In this document: piece after piece, positions 25,928-36,767 of the stretch | Layout of the letters: every line of letters begins with the position of its first letter | Position numbering within the stretch: the stretch's first letter is position 1 | NCBI RefSeq assembly: GCF_016860605.1 | Contig: NZ_BNJR01000019.1 | Span: 1 to 64,000 of the forward strand | Length of the DNA stretch: 64,000 bases | Direction of reading: 5' to 3' | From: Lentilactobacillus fungorum | Lineage (GTDB): Bacteria > Bacillota > Bacilli > Lactobacillales > Lactobacillaceae | Made by a program: the position numbers and the translations under genes | The notes under the pieces: generated by a model | Told to the model about the DNA's origin: nothing | The model's input: the letters and a program-made list of their open reading frames with translations, nothing else | The model's database searches: none

Positions 25928-28083
25928 AAGGCTCATCTGACCATTCCACAACTAAAAAGAAAATTTTAAAAAATCAGAAGATTGTGGGCGTTTGCCTCTT
26001 TTTTCTTTTTATCGGGATGTTTGTGTTGCTGTCATCACGATTATTAGTGATCGCGGTGGGAAAAAACGTCAAAAATGTGAATTTAAATGATCAGGCCCAA
26101 AAGCTGTATACGCAGACCCAAACCCTCAAAGCAAGGCGCGGGACTATTTATGATGCTGATGGCAACCCAATCGCAGAAGATACAAGTACATATTCGCTTT
26201 ATGCCGTGTTGGATAAAAGCCAGCGTGGTCTTAATAACAAGCCGCTATACGTTGTTAATAAACAAAAAACAGCCAAAGTGCTTGCTAAATATTTGCCGAT
26301 TTCTGAAAAAAAGGCGCTCAGCATTTTATCACCCAAAAACCAACAGCCCTTCCAAGTAGAATTTGGCAGTGCGGGAACCAATATTTCGCTGATTACCAAG
26401 AAGAAAATTGAAGCGCAACATCTCCCTGGAATTAATTTTGTTCAACAGCAAGCCCGCTTATATCCAAATGGTGTTTTTTCATCTAATTTAATTGGGGTCG
26501 CTGTTTCACAAAATAATAAGAAAACTGGGACCACTAATCTTGTAGGGCAGATGGGGATTGAAAAAGCCTTTAATAATGTTCTGGCTGGTAAAAACGGCTA
26601 TAAGGACGCTCAATATGACGTTTACGGGTATAAATTACCTGGACGAAAGCAAAAACAAAAACCAGTTAAGAATGGCAACAATGTTTATACAACCATTGAT
26701 TCCAGGCTGCAGACGTTATTGGAAAGTGAAATGAATTCGGTTGTTTCTCAGGTCCATCCGGCAGGCATGAACGCCGTTTTGATGGACGCCAAAACCGGTA
26801 AAATTGTGGCAGCTTCACAGCGGCCCACTTTTAACGCGGCGACGCTTAGCGGCATCAATAAAGCTTGGACGAATACATTGAGTGCCGACACCTATGAACC
26901 GGGATCGACGATGAAGATCTTTACGCTATCAGCGGCGATTGATTCTGGCCATTTTAACGGTAATGATACCTATGAATCAGGTCGCTATTCAATCGATGGC
27001 AAAATTGTTCCTGATTGGAATCCGGCTGGCTGGGGATATATCACCTACAATAAGGGGTTTGCTTTATCCAGTAACGTGGCAATGGCTCACTTGGAGCAGC
27101 AAATGGGGCCGAGCACTTGGAAAAAGTATATTAAACGGTTTGGGTTCTTGAAGAGTACGAATTCCGGTTTGCCGGGAGAATTAGCCGGCCGAGCCCAGTT
27201 TAAGTATCCAATTGAGCAGGCTGACACGTCCTTTGGTCAAGGGATTGAAGTCACGACTCTGCAAATGATGCAGGCATTAACGGCGGTTTCGAATAATGGT
27301 ACAATGATGAAGCCGTACTTTATCTCTAAAATTACTGATTCAAGTAACCGTAAGATAATCAAACAGTACGGCAAACAGGTTGTTGGCCACCCGATTAGTG
27401 CAAAGACTGCTAAAAAGGTACGTCAACACATGCAAGATGTCGTTTATAAGAGCTATGGAATCGGCCAGGATTATAAAATTAAAGGTTATCGTGTTGCTGC
27501 CAAGACGGGGACTGCCCAAGTCAGCAATGGTTATGGCGGCTACGCTTCTGGTGACGACAGTTATTTATACTCTGTAGCGGGGATGGTTCCAGCTAATAAC
27601 CCACGTTATGTGATGTTTATTACAATGAAGCAGCCTCAACTGACTGGGACCAAAACGGCCACGCAGCTGTTGGCAGAGATTTTTAAACCAGTGATCACCA
27701 GAGCCTTGCAAAACGCCAATACCAAGCAGACAACCGTTAAGAAAACGTTGCCGTCAGTCTTGTATCAAACGGCGGTTACGGCCAAGAAGACACTTAACGA
27801 AAAGGGCTTTAACGTCGTCTCAATTGGCAATGGTGGCACGGTTGTTAAGCAATCTCTTGCAGCAGGTCAAAAGGTAAGTGAGCAAAAGCGCGTCTTTATT
27901 TTGACAAATAAGGATTGGAAGATGCCAAGAATTATCGGTTGGAGCAAGTCAGATGTTGAAGCATTTTGTAAGCTGACAGGGATTCGACTAGAATCAACTG
28001 GCAGTGGCTATGCAGAGAGTCAAAGTATCAATTTCTCAAAGACAATTACTGGAAAAGAAACACTAAAAGTTAATTTTGAATAG
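25924..28083 (+). CDS. pbp2B: Penicillin-binding protein 2B / FtsI-type transpeptidase
   Basis: A 719-residue class B penicillin-binding protein for septal peptidoglycan cross-linking. One signal-anchor helix lies at about 20-42, and a dimerisation domain begins ARRGTIYDADGNPIAED. The transpeptidase domain has the active-site Ser328 in STMK, SSN in LSSNVAMA, and KTGT starting at K527. Two C-terminal PASTA-like repeats (about 605-715) follow, typical of lactobacillar PBP2B. Translation is coupled to ftsL by an ATGA overlap. Confidence 0.94.
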   Translation: MKGSSDHSTTKKKILKNQKIVGVCLFFLFIGMFVLLSSRLLVIAVGKNVKNVNLNDQAQKLYTQTQTLKARRGTIYDADGNPIAEDTSTYSLYAVLDKSQRGLNNKPLYVVNKQKTAKVLAKYLPISEKKALSILSPKNQQPFQVEFGSAGTNISLITKKKIEAQHLPGINFVQQQARLYPNGVFSSNLIGVAVSQNNKKTGTTNLVGQMGIEKAFNNVLAGKNGYKDAQYDVYGYKLPGRKQKQKPVKNGNNVYTTIDSRLQTLLESEMNSVVSQVHPAGMNAVLMDAKTGKIVAASQRPTFNAATLSGINKAWTNTLSADTYEPGSTMKIFTLSAAIDSGHFNGNDTYESGRYSIDGKIVPDWNPAGWGYITYNKGFALSSNVAMAHLEQQMGPSTWKKYIKRFGFLKSTNSGLPGELAGRAQFKYPIEQADTSFGQGIEVTTLQMMQALTAVSNNGTMMKPYFISKITDSSNRKIIKQYGKQVVGHPISAKTAKKVRQHMQDVVYKSYGIGQDYKIKGYRVAAKTGTAQVSNGYGGYASGDDSYLYSVAGMVPANNPRYVMFITMKQPQLTGTKTATQLLAEIFKPVITRALQNANTKQTTVKKTLPSVLYQTAVTAKKTLNEKGFNVVSIGNGGTVVKQSLAAGQKVSEQKRVFILTNKDWKMPRIIGWSKSDVEAFCKLTGIRLESTGSGYAESQSINFSKTITGKETLKVNFE

Positions 28084-28106
28084 GTTAAGGATGGGTTAGT
28101 AGAATA

Positions 28107-29066
28107 ATGATGAATTGGGCGGTACCGTTACTAAGTGGCTTTGTGATTACGGCAGGGTTTATGCCGAGCTTAATTAACTATTTTAGAAGAAAGCACGAAG
28201 GGCAAATGATTCGAGAAGAAGGCCCAACGTGGCATGAAAAAAAATCCGGGACACCGACAATGGGCGGTATTTTGTTCATTGCGGCAACGGTGGTTACCGA
28301 TTTGATATGGGCTTCGATTCAACACATTTTGAACCCGACGCTGTTAATTTTATTGTTTGTCCTCATTACATATGGCTTAATTGGAATGTGGGACGACTCA
28401 ATTAAGCTGTTTAGGCGTCAAAACGAGGGGCTTAAAGCCTGGCAGAAACTTTTGGGACAAATTGTTGCCGCCGTTATTTTTTCTGGTGTTTATATCCATG
28501 AAGGCTTTCCAATGGCGTTTAAGGTACCATTTGCTCATGATCTAACTGTTTCGTACTGGTATATTCTATTTATCATTTTTTGGCTGGTAGGGTTCTCTAA
28601 CGCGGTCAATTTAACGGATGGACTGGATGGACTGGTTTCTGGTTTGGGCATTATTTCATTTGGTGCGTACGGTATCATTGCTTTGGCACAACACCAACAA
28701 GAAGTTGCCATGTTTTGTTTGACAATTGTTGGTGGGCTACTGGGATTTTTCATTTTCAACCACAAACCGGCCAAGATATTTATGGGTGATATGGGGTCAC
28801 TGGCCCTTGGCGGTGCTTTAGCCTGTGTCTCAATTTTAGTTCATCACGAGTTTTCACTATTGATTATTGGTATAATCTATGTTGGCGAGACTGCCAGCGT
28901 TATGATTCAAGTGGCGTCATTTAAGTTGACCGGCAAACGCGTCTTTAAGATGACCCCCATTCATCATCATTTTGAAATGCTCGGCTGGAGTGAGTGGAAG
29001 ATAGACATTGTGTTCTGGTTAATCGGGTTAATTGCCGCTGTTGCCAGTGTCGTCACGATTGTGTAA
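28107..29066 (+). CDS. mraY: Phospho-N-acetylmuramoyl-pentapeptide transferase
   Basis: A 319-residue ten-helix membrane enzyme that makes lipid I from UDP-MurNAc-pentapeptide and undecaprenyl phosphate. Signatures are [10 protein letters not shown] near the N-terminus, [12 protein letters not shown] (about 165-176), [12 protein letters not shown] and MTPIHHHFE near the C-terminus. It is in the dcw operon between pbp2B and murD; a decayed hairpin repeat lies in the 168-bp gap before murD. Confidence 0.96.
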   Translation: MMNWAVPLLSGFVITAGFMPSLINYFRRKHEGQMIREEGPTWHEKKSGTPTMGGILFIAATVVTDLIWASIQHILNPTLLILLFVLITYGLIGMWDDSIKLFRRQNEGLKAWQKLLGQIVAAVIFSGVYIHEGFPMAFKVPFAHDLTVSYWYILFIIFWLVGFSNAVNLTDGLDGLVSGLGIISFGAYGIIALAQHQQEVAMFCLTIVGGLLGFFIFNHKPAKIFMGDMGSLALGGALACVSILVHHEFSLLIIGIIYVGETASVMIQVASFKLTGKRVFKMTPIHHHFEMLGWSEWKIDIVFWLIGLIAAVASVVTIV

Positions 29067-29117
29067 AGGTTGGAACCAAACGGCTGTTTTGGATCCAGCC
29101 TCTTTGACTATAAAAGA

Positions 29118-29213
29118 CTGAGCGAAGCAAAGCGTTTAGAAAGCACCGAGTTGGCTAGGCCTTTCAGAATTGTCGGTTAAGCCTAGCTTTAGGTGTTTAG
29201 CAGAGTTGTTAAA
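29118..29213 (+). repeat. Decayed long-hairpin repeat unit C
   Basis: CTGAGCGAAGCAAAGCG at the left end and GCAGAGTTGTTAAAAA at the right match the family. The stem keeps GCTAGGC/GCCTAGC, but the conserved apex is lost and the unit is about 20 bp shorter. It lies between mraY and murD. Confidence 0.7.
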
Positions 29214-29234
29214 AAATAAACGAGGGAATTGATT

Positions 29235-30617
29235 ATGAAAGCGATAGACGATTATAAAAATAAAAAAGTATTGGTTTTAGGTGCTGGCAAAAGCGGGACT
29301 CATGCGGCCGAAACGCTGCAAGAACTCGGGGCCAACGTCACTTTAAGTGATGAAAAACCGGCTAGTGAATTACCGGAAGTCCAAGAACTCAACGATCGAG
29401 GAATTGAGACGCTCACTGGTAAGCAGCCAGCGGATATTTTAGACCGCGGCTTTGACTTAATGGTTAAAAATCCGGGGATCCCTTATGATAACCCGGTTGT
29501 GAATTCAGCAGTTAACCATCACCTACCGATTATTACTGAAGTTGAATTGGCTGCCCAAATTACTGACGCTGAAATTGTGGGTGTTACTGGCAGTAATGGT
29601 AAAACAACAACGGTAACGATGATCACTAAAATTTTGAACGAAGAACGACCAAAGGGAAAAGCATATGCCGCTGGTAACATTGGCATCTCAGCGACAGAAA
29701 CGGCTAAAAAAGCAACAAAAGACGATACAATTGTGATGGAGCTTTCAAGCTTTATGTTACTGGGGATTAAGAGCCTTCACCCTCATGTTGCGGTTTTAAC
29801 TAATATTTTTTCCAATCACTTGGACTACCATAAGACTCGGGAAAACTACGTCAATGCTAAGATGCGGATCACAATGAACCAGACGCCAGCCGATTATTTT
29901 GTCGTTAACTTTGACTCAGATGAATGGCGACAATTAAGTCATCGTAGTCAAGCTCAGGTTGTGCCATTTGCGCGAACTTCCGAGATTGACCATGGTGCCT
30001 ATGAAAAAAACGGTAAGCTGTATTATAATGACGAATTTATCATGAACGCTAATGACATTAAGGTACCAGGAAAGCAAAACGTCGAAAACGCGCTGGCAGC
30101 CATTGCGACTGCCAAAGTTCTTGGTAAGTCAAACTTGGCAATCACAAATGTCTTAGAAACCTTCACGGGGGTTCGCCATCGTTGCCAATACGTGCTTGAG
30201 GCAAACGGCCGAAAGTTCTATAACGATTCCAAGGCAACTGATATCGAAGCAACTCAAATGGCCCTTGAAGGATTTGATCAACCAGTTGTCTTAATTGCTG
30301 GTGGCCTAGATCGGGGATATACGTTCGATAAAATGATTCCTCAATTCAAACAGCACGTGAAAGCGGCGGTTCTGTTCGGACAAACAGCGGATTTGTTGGC
30401 TGACTCCCTGCAAAAAGCCGGCATTGAACACATTCAAAAAGTTGCCAGTTTAGATGAAGCCGTACCAGCGGCGTACGCTGACAGTGCTGACGGCGATATT
30501 ATTCTGTTATCGCCAGCCAATGCCAGTTGGGATCAGTTCAAAAATTTTGAAGTTCGCGGCGATGAATTTATTAAAGACGTTGAAAAATTGACCCATAAAC
30601 AGGAGGAAAACGGATGA
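29235..30617 (+). CDS. murD: UDP-N-acetylmuramoyl-L-alanine-D-glutamate ligase
   Basis: A 460-residue Mur ligase adding D-glutamate to UDP-MurNAc-L-alanine. The N-terminal Rossmann part has [12 protein letters not shown], and the ATP loop is [11 protein letters not shown] (about 117-127). [13 protein letters not shown] and [13 protein letters not shown] follow. The ATG at 29235 is used, with CGAGGGAA upstream; a TTG at 29229 is less likely. It overlaps murG by 4 bp. Confidence 0.95.
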   Translation: MKAIDDYKNKKVLVLGAGKSGTHAAETLQELGANVTLSDEKPASELPEVQELNDRGIETLTGKQPADILDRGFDLMVKNPGIPYDNPVVNSAVNHHLPIITEVELAAQITDAEIVGVTGSNGKTTTVTMITKILNEERPKGKAYAAGNIGISATETAKKATKDDTIVMELSSFMLLGIKSLHPHVAVLTNIFSNHLDYHKTRENYVNAKMRITMNQTPADYFVVNFDSDEWRQLSHRSQAQVVPFARTSEIDHGAYEKNGKLYYNDEFIMNANDIKVPGKQNVENALAAIATAKVLGKSNLAITNVLETFTGVRHRCQYVLEANGRKFYNDSKATDIEATQMALEGFDQPVVLIAGGLDRGYTFDKMIPQFKQHVKAAVLFGQTADLLADSLQKAGIEHIQKVASLDEAVPAAYADSADGDIILLSPANASWDQFKNFEVRGDEFIKDVEKLTHKQEENG

Positions 30618-31705
30618 GACTAATCATTTCTGGTGGGGGGACCGGTGGGCATATTTACCCGGCCCTGGCAATCATCGAAGACCTGTTGAAGCAAGAACCG
30701 GATTCGAAGGTCCTTTATGTGGGGTCAAGAAGAGGATTGGAAAGTGCGATTGTCCCTAAGCAGGGGATTGATTTCATGGAATTAGAAATTCAAGGCTTCA
30801 AGCGGTCTTTGTCCTTTGAGAACTTTAAAACAATTGCGCTATTTTTGAAAAGTGTTCACAAGTCAAAACAAATTATTAAAGATTTTAAGCCAGACGTTGT
30901 GATTGGAACGGGTGGTTATGTGTCGGGAGCAGTTGTTTATGCTGCGGCCAAAGCCCATATTCCAACGATCATCCATGAACAAAATAGTGCCGTTGGGCTA
31001 ACAAATAAGTTCTTAAGCCATTATGTTGACAAAATCGCCATTGGTTTTCATGAAGCGGCTAAGCAGTTTCCAAAGCAAAAAGTGGTGTTCGCGGGTAATC
31101 CGCGAGCCCAGCAAGTCGCTAATATGAAAAGTACGTTTAAGTGGTCGACAGTTGGGTTAAAAGACGATAAGCCAACGGTCTTAATCTTTGGTGGCAGTCA
31201 AGGCGCCCCGGCAATTAACAATGCCGTCATTGAGGCGATCAGTGAATTCAATAAACGGGCGTACCAAGTCGTCTTCATCACTGGTCAAAAGCGATACGAT
31301 TCCGTGATACAGCAACTCGATAAGGTACGAATTAGTGATAATGTTAAAATTTTGCCTTACATAGATAATATGCCGCAGGTTCTGCCAAAGGTGGCTTTAA
31401 TTGTCGGCCGGGCGGGGGCGACAAGTATTGCAGAAATCACGGCATTGGGAATTGCAGCAGTGCTGATTCCAAGCCCGTATGTGACGGCGGATCATCAAAC
31501 TAAAAATACAATGAGCTTGGTTAATCGCGGAGCGGCGCTCATGATTAAACAGCCTGACCTAAATGGTCAAAGTTTACTTAAATCTGTTGATCAACTCATG
31601 CATGATTCGGCAGAACGTGAGAAAATGGCAACTAACTCTAAGAAAATGGGTGTGGTTGATTCAGCTGATAAAATTTTGGACTTAGCGAGATCGTTGATTC
31701 GTTAA
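30614..31705 (+). CDS. murG: Undecaprenyldiphospho-muramoylpentapeptide GlcNAc transferase
   Basis: A 363-residue GT28 enzyme that converts lipid I to lipid II at the inner membrane face. It shows the G loop [10 protein letters not shown] (about 7-16), GTGGYVSGA, the central [11 protein letters not shown] and the sugar-nucleotide region [15 protein letters not shown]. Its start overlaps the murD stop (ATGA) after AGGAGGAAA. Confidence 0.96.
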   Translation: MRLIISGGGTGGHIYPALAIIEDLLKQEPDSKVLYVGSRRGLESAIVPKQGIDFMELEIQGFKRSLSFENFKTIALFLKSVHKSKQIIKDFKPDVVIGTGGYVSGAVVYAAAKAHIPTIIHEQNSAVGLTNKFLSHYVDKIAIGFHEAAKQFPKQKVVFAGNPRAQQVANMKSTFKWSTVGLKDDKPTVLIFGGSQGAPAINNAVIEAISEFNKRAYQVVFITGQKRYDSVIQQLDKVRISDNVKILPYIDNMPQVLPKVALIVGRAGATSIAEITALGIAAVLIPSPYVTADHQTKNTMSLVNRGAALMIKQPDLNGQSLLKSVDQLMHDSAEREKMATNSKKMGVVDSADKILDLARSLIR

Positions 31706-31722
31706 TGAGCTGCTGGGGGTAG

Positions 31723-32511
31723 ATGATCGTGGGATCGAAAAATGAAATTCCAGAGTCAAAAAAAGGCCTGTTTCGTCGTTATCAAATTAGAAATTTGAAA
31801 AAGATGTCACCCTTAATTATTGTGGTACTTTTGATTATTCTGTTCATGGCCTTTTTAATCTCACCATACAGTAAAGTTCAATCGGTTAAGGTTTCTGGTA
31901 ACGAAATTATTAGTGTGAAGCAAATTAAACAGTATTCGTCAGTAAAGATTGGCACGTCACTTTTCTCAGTTTGGGGGAAAGAAAATAAATTGGCCCGCGC
32001 CTTAAAGAATCGGAGCCAACGAATGCAAACTGTTCACCTTAAGCTAGTTCATTTTAATCAGGTTAAAATTAGGGTTGAAGAGTATCCCACAATCGGGTAT
32101 CTTTATGTTCACAAAGGATATGAACCTATTTTGCAAAGCGGTGTGATTATCAAAACCAAGGTGCTTAATCCTAGAGCCGGTTTTCCGGTTTTAAAAAAGT
32201 TTCATGAACCTAAGAAATTGCGGCGAACCATTAAACAGTATCGTCGGATTGATCCGCCAGTTCGTGCAGTGATTAATACGATTAGTTTTTCACCGACAAA
32301 GAGCAATCCGGATCGAGTCTTTCTGCAAATGACGGATGGCAATAAAGTGTACGCCTCAATTAGCAGTTTTGGTGATAAGATGGATTATTATCCAAGTATC
32401 AGTGCGAAGCTTAAAGTTAAGAGTATGATTAATATGGAAGTGGGCGCTTATTCGTATCCAATTACAAAAAATAAGTCAGCTGCGAATACGCATACAGCGC
32501 AGGCTTATTAG
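31723..32511 (+). CDS. ftsQ: Cell division protein FtsQ/DivIB
   Basis: A 262-residue bitopic protein. A basic cytoplasmic tail is followed by one helix (about 31-50, LIIVVLLIILFMAFLIS), a POTRA domain (about 50-120, VKVSGNEIISVKQIKQYSS) and a beta domain. It works in the FtsQLB complex that activates septal synthesis. The ATG at 31723 lies close to GGGGG; a GTG two codons later is an alternative. It is followed by an 88-bp gap to ftsA. Confidence 0.9.
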   Translation: MIVGSKNEIPESKKGLFRRYQIRNLKKMSPLIIVVLLIILFMAFLISPYSKVQSVKVSGNEIISVKQIKQYSSVKIGTSLFSVWGKENKLARALKNRSQRMQTVHLKLVHFNQVKIRVEEYPTIGYLYVHKGYEPILQSGVIIKTKVLNPRAGFPVLKKFHEPKKLRRTIKQYRRIDPPVRAVINTISFSPTKSNPDRVFLQMTDGNKVYASISSFGDKMDYYPSISAKLKVKSMINMEVGAYSYPITKNKSAANTHTAQAY

Positions 32512-32599
32512 TATCAATTAATCTTTTTCCATAGTTATGATTGTGTTAAACTTGTGTTATGTTCAGAAAATATTCTAGATGTGGAGGTTCCTTACATAT

Positions 32600-33901
32600 A
32601 TGGATAATTCGGGTTTATATGTGGGACTTGATATAGGAACTACCTCAATAAAAGTGATTGTTGCAGAAAAAGTCAAAGGGCAATTGAACGTTATTGGTGT
32701 GGGAAATCAGCCTTCAAATGGATTGAGCCGTGGTGTGATCGTTGATATTGATCAGGCTGGCGAAGCGATTAGAAGGGCTGTTAATCAAGCTCAAGAAAAA
32801 GCAAGTATTGAAATTAAAGACGTAATTGTCAGTGTTCCGGCAAACATGCTGAAGATTGAGCCATGTAATGGGTTAATTACCCTAGATGACCAATCTAGAG
32901 AAATTACCGAAGAAGATGTTCGAAACGTTGCTGCATCGGCTCTAGGAACAAGTCTGCCAACGGAACGCGAGATCATTGATATTCAACCAGAAGAATTTAT
33001 TGTCGATGGGTTTGATGGCATTAAAGATCCAAGGGGAATGGTTGGTGTCCGATTAGAAATGCGCGGTAAGCTTATCTCCGGTTCAAAAGGGATTATGCAT
33101 AATTTACAAAAGGCCGTTGAAAAGGCTGGTTTAAATATTATGTCAACCGTTTTGACGCCATTAGCTGAAAGTCACGAAATGTTAAACGATGGCGAACAGG
33201 ATTTTGGCACGATTATCGTCGACTTAGGCGGGGGTCAAACAACCGCGTCAGTTATTCACGATCACCAGTTGAAGTATGCGACGACCGACCCAGAAGGTGG
33301 GGCATATATCACAAAAGATATTTCGATCGTGTTGAACACATCCATGAATAGCGCCGAAAAGATTAAGCGCGATTATGGGTATGCTGATTCACTGCAAGCA
33401 TCAGCAGATAATGAATTTCCCGTTGATGTTGTAGGTCAATCAGAGCCAACGTACATTGATGAACGCTACCTTGCAGAGATTATCGAGGCCCGGCTTAGTC
33501 AAATCTTTGATCGGGTCAAGGATCGATTAAATCAAATTCAAGCGCTGGAGTTGCCGGGAGGAATTGTCCTTACCGGGGGTGTCGCCGCCCTTCCAGGAAT
33601 TGCCGAATTAGCCGCTGACCAGTTCAACACCAACGTCAGAGTCTATATTCCTGATCAAATGGGATTACGACATCCATCATTTACGGCTGCATTGTCCTTG
33701 GTCTCTTATTTTGCCGATTTACCGGACGTTGATATGATTGTTAGATCAGCTGTTGGTGCCACTTTAACCAAGGTTCCAAAGCTAGCCAATTCGCAAGAAC
33801 CGCAGATTCCCGCAACAGAAAAGCCAAGTAAACCAAAACGACAACAAAAGAAGAAGCGTGGCGAAGGAATCAGGAATTTCTTTAGCGATTTCTTTGATTA
33901 A
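32600..33901 (+). CDS. ftsA: Cell division protein FtsA
   Basis: A 433-residue actin-like ATPase that anchors FtsZ to the membrane. The phosphate-1 motif [10 protein letters not shown] is at about 8-17, and phosphate-2 [11 protein letters not shown] and adenosine-motif [13 protein letters not shown] follow. The C-terminal amphipathic membrane-targeting helix is seen as [11 protein letters not shown]. The start is the ATG at 32600 with GTGGAGG upstream, which drops seven non-conserved residues from the longest ORF. Confidence 0.95.
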   Translation: MDNSGLYVGLDIGTTSIKVIVAEKVKGQLNVIGVGNQPSNGLSRGVIVDIDQAGEAIRRAVNQAQEKASIEIKDVIVSVPANMLKIEPCNGLITLDDQSREITEEDVRNVAASALGTSLPTEREIIDIQPEEFIVDGFDGIKDPRGMVGVRLEMRGKLISGSKGIMHNLQKAVEKAGLNIMSTVLTPLAESHEMLNDGEQDFGTIIVDLGGGQTTASVIHDHQLKYATTDPEGGAYITKDISIVLNTSMNSAEKIKRDYGYADSLQASADNEFPVDVVGQSEPTYIDERYLAEIIEARLSQIFDRVKDRLNQIQALELPGGIVLTGGVAALPGIAELAADQFNTNVRVYIPDQMGLRHPSFTAALSLVSYFADLPDVDMIVRSAVGATLTKVPKLANSQEPQIPATEKPSKPKRQQKKKRGEGIRNFFSDFFD

Positions 33902-33930
33902 TCAGGCACTTTACGGAGGTAAAAATAATT

Positions 33931-35217
33931 ATGGAGTACTCACTAGATTCCACCGATAATCACGGTGCAAATATTAAAGTTATTGGTGTCGGCGGCGGCG
34001 GAAGCAACGCTGTTAACACAATGATTAATGCAGACGTTAAGGGCGTTGAATTCATTGTCGCCAATACAGATGTTCAAGCCTTGGCAACTTCCAAAGCTGA
34101 GACCAGGATTCAACTAGGACCGAAACTAACTCGCGGACTCGGCGCAGGCTCAAATCCAGACGTTGGTGCTAAAGCTGCTGAAGAAAGCGAAGAGGCCATT
34201 ACCGAAGCCCTAGAAGGAGCCGACATGGTCTTTGTTACCGCTGGAATGGGTGGTGGAACCGGTAATGGTGCCGCTCCCATTGTTGCTAAAATTGCCAAGG
34301 ACCAAGGTGCTTTGACGGTTGGGGTTGTTACCAAACCTTTTAGTTTTGAAGGCCCAAGACGGGTTAAATACGCTGATCAAGGGGTTGCTCAACTTAAGGA
34401 AAACGTTGATACGTTGATTGTTATTTCGAATAACCAACTGCTTGAAATGGTTGATAAAAAGACACCAATGATGGATGCGTTTAAAGAAGCTGACAACGTT
34501 TTACGTCAAGGGGTTCAAGGGATTTCTGATTTAATTACCAGTCCCGGGTACGTCAACCTTGACTTTGCCGACGTTAAGACTACAATGCAGAATCAGGGAT
34601 CTGCTTTAATGGGAGTTGGAACCGCTAACGGTGAAAACCGGACAGCTGAAGCAACAAAGAAAGCCATTTCTTCACCATTGTTGGAAGTCTCAATTGATGG
34701 GGCCGAACAAGTTCTGCTTAATATTACCGGAGGCCCTGATTTATCATTGTTCGAAGCTCAAGATGCTTCAGATATTGTGTCACAAGCGGCTACTAGTGAT
34801 GTTAACATTATTTTTGGGACGTCAATCGATGAGTCACTTGGTGATGAAGTTCGGGTAACCGTTATTGCAACTGGTATCGACAAGAAGCGTGCGGATGAGG
34901 GCAGACTAGCTTCGCGGCGAACACGAACTGCTCGACCTCAGGGAAGTGCTCGGCCGCACTTGGATGAGCGTAATAATTCCGGCGCCGCCCGTAGTAACTC
35001 TAAAGCTGCACAACAAAGCGACCCGCTTGGTAATTGGGATATTCGAAAGCAGCCGGCAGCTACCCGACCTTCAATCAATGAAGATAACGAGTTTGACGAC
35101 GTTGAAAAGAAGGATTTTGATCCTTTCCAACCAGATGTTTCTGATGATGCTAACAATAAGAATGATGATTCACAAGACGATATTCCACCGTTCTTTAAAC
35201 ACCGTCGTCGTAGCTAA
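33931..35217 (+). CDS. ftsZ: Cell division protein FtsZ
   Basis: A 428-residue tubulin-like GTPase that builds the Z ring. It shows [12 protein letters not shown] near the N-terminus and the GTP-binding loop [11 protein letters not shown], where residue 112 is Asn where most bacteria have Thr or Ser. [18 protein letters not shown] and the T7 loop follow. A variable, acidic and Asn-rich linker (about 320-418) leads to the C-terminal peptide [13 protein letters not shown], which binds FtsA and SepF. The start ATG has GGAGG upstream. Confidence 0.97.
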   Translation: MEYSLDSTDNHGANIKVIGVGGGGSNAVNTMINADVKGVEFIVANTDVQALATSKAETRIQLGPKLTRGLGAGSNPDVGAKAAEESEEAITEALEGADMVFVTAGMGGGTGNGAAPIVAKIAKDQGALTVGVVTKPFSFEGPRRVKYADQGVAQLKENVDTLIVISNNQLLEMVDKKTPMMDAFKEADNVLRQGVQGISDLITSPGYVNLDFADVKTTMQNQGSALMGVGTANGENRTAEATKKAISSPLLEVSIDGAEQVLLNITGGPDLSLFEAQDASDIVSQAATSDVNIIFGTSIDESLGDEVRVTVIATGIDKKRADEGRLASRRTRTARPQGSARPHLDERNNSGAARSNSKAAQQSDPLGNWDIRKQPAATRPSINEDNEFDDVEKKDFDPFQPDVSDDANNKNDDSQDDIPPFFKHRRRS

Positions 35218-35269
35218 CAAAGTGATGTGATCGGTATTTATCTGAGAGGTGGATGCGAAAGGAAACGAC

Positions 35270-35626
35270 ATGCCACAAAAATTTAACCTTGCTAATTTTT
35301 TCGGGATGGAGTCGGATCAACCCAGGACGACCAATGCTGATAATGAAAAGCCAACCGATAATGTGGTGCTGATGAATAAACAACCGATTGACCCCAGTAA
35401 AATCATTGTATTTGAACCGATTAATTATACCGACGTGGATACAATCGCCCAAAAATTGCTGGAGGATAGTGCCGTGATCGTCAAATTAAATAAGCTTGAT
35501 GTTAATTCATCAGCGAGGATGGTTGATTTCTTAAATGGGGTTTTATTCGCCATTCACGGTTCAATCAACCGATTGGACAAGGATATCTTCCTGTGCTCCC
35601 CCAAAAAATTCCAGGTCACTAAGTAA
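35270..35626 (+). CDS. sepF: Cell division protein SepF
   Basis: A 118-residue FtsZ-binding membrane anchor. An N-terminal amphipathic start MPQKFNLANFFGM is followed by the core domain IIVFEPINYTDVDTIAQKLLEDSAVIVKLNKLD with the glycine-bearing tail GSINRLDKDIFLCSP. The start is the ATG at 35270, 5-6 nt after AAAGGA; the GTG at 35249 would add seven unlikely residues. Part of the ftsZ-downstream ylm group. Confidence 0.92.
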   Translation: MPQKFNLANFFGMESDQPRTTNADNEKPTDNVVLMNKQPIDPSKIIVFEPINYTDVDTIAQKLLEDSAVIVKLNKLDVNSSARMVDFLNGVLFAIHGSINRLDKDIFLCSPKKFQVTK

Positions 35627-35656
35627 ACAACTCATGTAAAAATAAGGAGCGATCGA

Positions 35657-35941
35657 TTGCAAAATATGATTTATTATACCGCTCAAATCATTAACCAGTT
35701 AATTAGTGTTTATATGCTGGCAATTGTGATTTATGCACTGATGAGCTGGTTCCCTAATGCTTACGGGACGGCCCTTGGCAGATTTTTGGCCCGGATCGTC
35801 GAACCTTTTGAGCGCTTATTTAATTTCGCAACCATTGGGATGATTAGCTTAGCGCCGCTGGTTGCTTTGGCTGTTTTGACGTTTGTTCAGTATGGGGTTA
35901 CTTACGTGGCCAACTTACTGATCAGTTTCGTCGCTTATTAA
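35657..35941 (+). CDS. ylmG: YggT-family protein YlmG
   Basis: A 94-residue membrane protein with two YggT-type helical segments (about 9-30 and 66-92) and the conserved ALMSWFPNAYGTALGRFLARIVEPFERLFN between them. Its role is not settled; in other bacteria it is linked to division-site membrane organisation. It begins with TTG after AAGGAG; an ATG three codons later has a worse spacing. Confidence 0.85.
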   Translation: MQNMIYYTAQIINQLISVYMLAIVIYALMSWFPNAYGTALGRFLARIVEPFERLFNFATIGMISLAPLVALAVLTFVQYGVTYVANLLISFVAY

Positions 35942-35959
35942 TAAAAGAGGGGTATTACC

Positions 35960-36751
35960 GTGGTGGATTCTAACGTGTCACAACATTATCGACCAGATGA
36001 ATTACCGTTTCTTGAGTCGATAGATAGTTTGAGCGGAAGAGTTGAAAATGAATATCGGCCAATCCTGACTAATTTTTTAAATCCGAGACAACTGTATATT
36101 CTTGAGACGATTGTTAACCGATATGATGGCATTACTTTTAAAACGTATGGGGGCTTTGCCGAAGCTGAAATGAAGCGGGCAATTGCGTTTCCGGAATACT
36201 TCACGCCGCAAAGTGATGATTTTAATATTACGGCTTTCCAAATTGATTATCCCAGTAAATTTGCAACGTTATCGCACGGCCAGATTTTAGGCTCGTTAAT
36301 GGGAGCCGGGATTGATCGAGACGTGATCGGTGATATTATTACGGACGGCCTTAATTGGCAGTTTATGTGTGAATCTGAAATGGCTGATTATGTTCGCTCA
36401 CAGGTTGACAAAATTGGCAAAATTAAGATTAAATTAAAACAAGTTAAGCCAGAAGCGATCATCCACCCAGTTGATGAGAGTGAGGAAGTGACGACAACCG
36501 TTGCTTCCAGGCGAGTCGATGCCCTTGTAAGTGAAGGGTTCCATATTTCTCGCCATCACGCTAAGGAATTAATCGATGGTGGTGCAGTTCGCATTAACTG
36601 GGTAACTTCTGATCGACCAGATTTAGAGCTTTCGATTCAAGATATTGTTTCTGTTCGTGGATTTGGCCGGATTGTCATCAAGGATATTTTAGGCGTTACC
36701 AAAAAAGATAAGATTCGGATTGTGATCGATGTGTATAATCGAAATAAATAG
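35960..36751 (+). CDS. ylmH: S4-domain RNA-binding protein YlmH
   Basis: A 263-residue protein with an N-terminal YlmH/YjbO-like domain and a C-terminal S4 RNA-binding domain (about 183-250, ASRRVDALVSEGFHISRHHAKELIDGGAVRINW). YlmH has been tied to division and more recently to ribosome rescue in Bacillus; the role here is by family. It starts with GTG after AGAGGGG and lies between ylmG and divIVA as is usual. Confidence 0.9.
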   Translation: MVDSNVSQHYRPDELPFLESIDSLSGRVENEYRPILTNFLNPRQLYILETIVNRYDGITFKTYGGFAEAEMKRAIAFPEYFTPQSDDFNITAFQIDYPSKFATLSHGQILGSLMGAGIDRDVIGDIITDGLNWQFMCESEMADYVRSQVDKIGKIKIKLKQVKPEAIIHPVDESEEVTTTVASRRVDALVSEGFHISRHHAKELIDGGAVRINWVTSDRPDLELSIQDIVSVRGFGRIVIKDILGVTKKDKIRIVIDVYNRNK

Positions 36752-36767
36752 GAGGGATTGATTCACC

